NCBI GenBank assembly: GCA_003648395.1
Contig: QMPB01000129.1
Span: 1 to 9,407 of the forward strand
Length of the DNA: 9,407 bases
From: Bacteroidota bacterium
Lineage (GTDB): Bacteria; Bacteroidota; Bacteroidia; Bacteroidales; UBA1556
Direction: 5' to 3'
Of this stretch, positions 7,554 to 9,407 are shown in pieces (positions within the stretch are counted from its first letter, which is position 1; each line of letters begins with the position of its first letter). The notes below the pieces were generated by a model that saw only the letters and a list, made by a program, of their open reading frames with translations, was not told the origin of the DNA and did no database searches. Both the position numbers and the translations under genes were made by a program.

Positions 7554-9041
7554 CTATTTCTCTATAGTCCAATCTGTTCCCTCTTTAGTATCTTTGATAA
7601 TTACCTTGATACTCTTAAGTTCATCACGAATTTTATCTGCTGTAGTCCAATCTTTATTAAGCTTAGCTTCAGTACGTATTTTTAACATTAGCTCAATAAG
7701 CTCTGCACTTAATTCACCACTATTATTGGCTTGCTCATCATTTCTTAGACCTAATACCTCAAACACAAATATATTGAAAACAGATTTTAATAATTTTAAA
7801 CTTTCAGTATCAATTTTTGCTTTACCATCATTAATAGAGTTAATCATTTTAACGCCATCAAATAAGTTTGCAATTAGAATTGGGCTATTAAAATCGTCAT
7901 CCATAGCAGCATAGCATTTATTTTGCCACTCTTGAATATTATAATCAGAACTGTCTGAAACTTTTAAATTATCAAGTGTTTCAACGGCTGTCATTAGTTT
8001 TTCAAATCCCTTTTGAGCAGCTTGTAATGCTTCATTGGAAAAATCGACAGTAGAACGATAATGAGCTTGAAGGATAAAGAATCTAATGGTCATTGGTGCA
8101 TAAGCTTGCTCCAAAAATTTATGGTTTCCAGTAAAGAACTCATCAAGAGTAATAAAATTACCCAACGATTTCCCCATCTTTTGCCCATTGATTGTCACCA
8201 TATTATTGTGCATCCAATACTTTACAGGCTCTTCCCCATTAGCGGCAACACTTTGAGCAATTTCTGACTCATGGTGAGGAAAACGTAAGTCCATACCTCC
8301 ACCGTGAATGTCAAATCTCTCCCCTAGATATTTTGTACTCATTGCTGAACACTCCATATGCCAACCGGGGAAACCACTTCCCCAAGGAGAATTCCAACGC
8401 ATAATATGTTCAGGAGATGCATTCTTCCAAATGGCAAAATCTACTCCGTCTTTTTTTTCTTCTTGCCCATCAAGTACTCTTGTATTCTCTAGTACATCTT
8501 CTATATTTCTTCCAGAAAGTTTGCCGTAATTATGTTTTTCATTATATTTTACAACATCAAAATATACAGATCCATTAGTTTCGTAAGCAAAACCAGAATC
8601 TAATATTTTATTTACCATTTCCATTTGCTCAATAATATGTCCTGATGCTCGTGGTTCAATACTAGGGCGTTGTACATTCAATGTATCCATATTATCGTGA
8701 TATCGGTCAGCAAAATACTGAGCTATTTCCATTGGTTCAAGTTGCTCTAACCTTGCTTTCTTAGCAATTTTATCTTCTCCATGGTCAGCATCATTCTCCA
8801 AATGACCAACATCAGTAATATTTCGTACATAGCGTACTTTATACCCAAGGTGTTTCAAATAACGAAATACTATATCAAAAGCAATACCTGGGCGGGCATG
8901 TCCTAAATGAGCATCACCATAAACTGTTGGTCCACACACATACATCCCAACAAATGGGCTTTTTATTGGCTCAAATCTTTCTTTCTTTCTACTAAGTGAA
9001 TTATATAATTGTAAGTTGTTCTCTTTAATTTCTGAACTCAT
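7554..9041 (-). CDS. cysS: Cysteinyl-tRNA synthetase
   Basis: Class I synthetase that charges tRNA-Cys with cysteine in the cytosol. At 495 residues it is somewhat longer than the 461 of the E. coli enzyme. The Rossmann domain starts with [17 protein letters not shown], giving the HIGH-type motif HLGH at 45-48. The cysteine-sensing zinc site is complete: Cys36, Cys231 (WHMECS), His256 and Glu260 (HHESE), with the same spacing among the last three as E. coli Cys209, His234 and Glu238. The KMSKS motif appears as KMGKS at 288-292, a common variant. About 14 extra residues lie between Cys36 and Cys231 compared with E. coli. The C-terminal helical region (about 350-495) recognises the tRNA. The ATG at 9041 follows the pheS stop by 21 bp, and the M28 gene begins one base after its own stop, so it is the middle gene of a three-gene unit. 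Identity is secure. Confidence 0.98.
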   Translation of the reverse strand: MSSEIKENNLQLYNSLSRKKERFEPIKSPFVGMYVCGPTVYGDAHLGHARPGIAFDIVFRYLKHLGYKVRYVRNITDVGHLENDADHGEDKIAKKARLEQLEPMEIAQYFADRYHDNMDTLNVQRPSIEPRASGHIIEQMEMVNKILDSGFAYETNGSVYFDVVKYNEKHNYGKLSGRNIEDVLENTRVLDGQEEKKDGVDFAIWKNASPEHIMRWNSPWGSGFPGWHMECSAMSTKYLGERFDIHGGGMDLRFPHHESEIAQSVAANGEEPVKYWMHNNMVTINGQKMGKSLGNFITLDEFFTGNHKFLEQAYAPMTIRFFILQAHYRSTVDFSNEALQAAQKGFEKLMTAVETLDNLKVSDSSDYNIQEWQNKCYAAMDDDFNSPILIANLFDGVKMINSINDGKAKIDTESLKLLKSVFNIFVFEVLGLRNDEQANNSGELSAELIELMLKIRTEAKLNKDWTTADKIRDELKSIKVIIKDTKEGTDWTIEK

Positions 9042-9062
9042 TATATTCTATATTTTCAGAGC

Positions 9063-9407
<345 letters not shown>

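Noticed and set aside
7594..8529. Plus-strand open frames of about 70-106 codons opposite cysS
   Set aside because: They are antisense shadows of a confidently assigned synthetase and have low-complexity Ser/Leu-rich translations.

Overview
The window is AT-rich and densely coded, with the marks of a Bacteroidota chromosome. No Shine-Dalgarno sequences are evident ahead of the starts. There are TAnnTTTG-type -7 promoter elements, PheS carries a four-cysteine insert, and the secreted enzymes are an M16 peptidase and an M28 lipoprotein. The order within the phylum cannot be fixed from the sequence alone. No mobile element, CRISPR array, tRNA or rRNA was seen.

Layout from left to right: (1) the 3' part of a GT-B glycosyltransferase on the + strand, running in from outside the window. 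(2) A short convergent gap with two weak, probably bidirectional terminator hairpins. (3) A large secreted M16 zinc metallopeptidase on the - strand. (4) A 229-bp divergent intergenic region with the M16 promoter candidate and a good -33/-7 promoter for the next gene. (5) Phosphoglycerate kinase (pgk) on the + strand, as a single-gene unit. (6) A 330-bp non-coding stretch with two families of short degenerate repeats. (7) A two-gene + strand unit: a small YtxH-type membrane protein followed 3 bp later by a two-helix holin-like membrane protein. (8) A - strand operon read right to left: pheS (5' end outside the window), cysS, then an M28 lipoprotein resembling glutaminyl cyclases. The gaps within it are 21 bp and 1 bp.

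Most of the content is housekeeping: two aminoacyl-tRNA synthetases and a glycolytic kinase. The secreted or membrane proteins are two cell-envelope peptidase-family enzymes and the YtxH/holin-like pair. I see no defence, secondary-metabolism or otherwise novel system. The points most worth a second look are the repeat-rich gap after pgk, the YtxH/holin-like pair with its long cytosolic tail, and the 1-bp convergent junction with the M28 gene that has no visible terminator.
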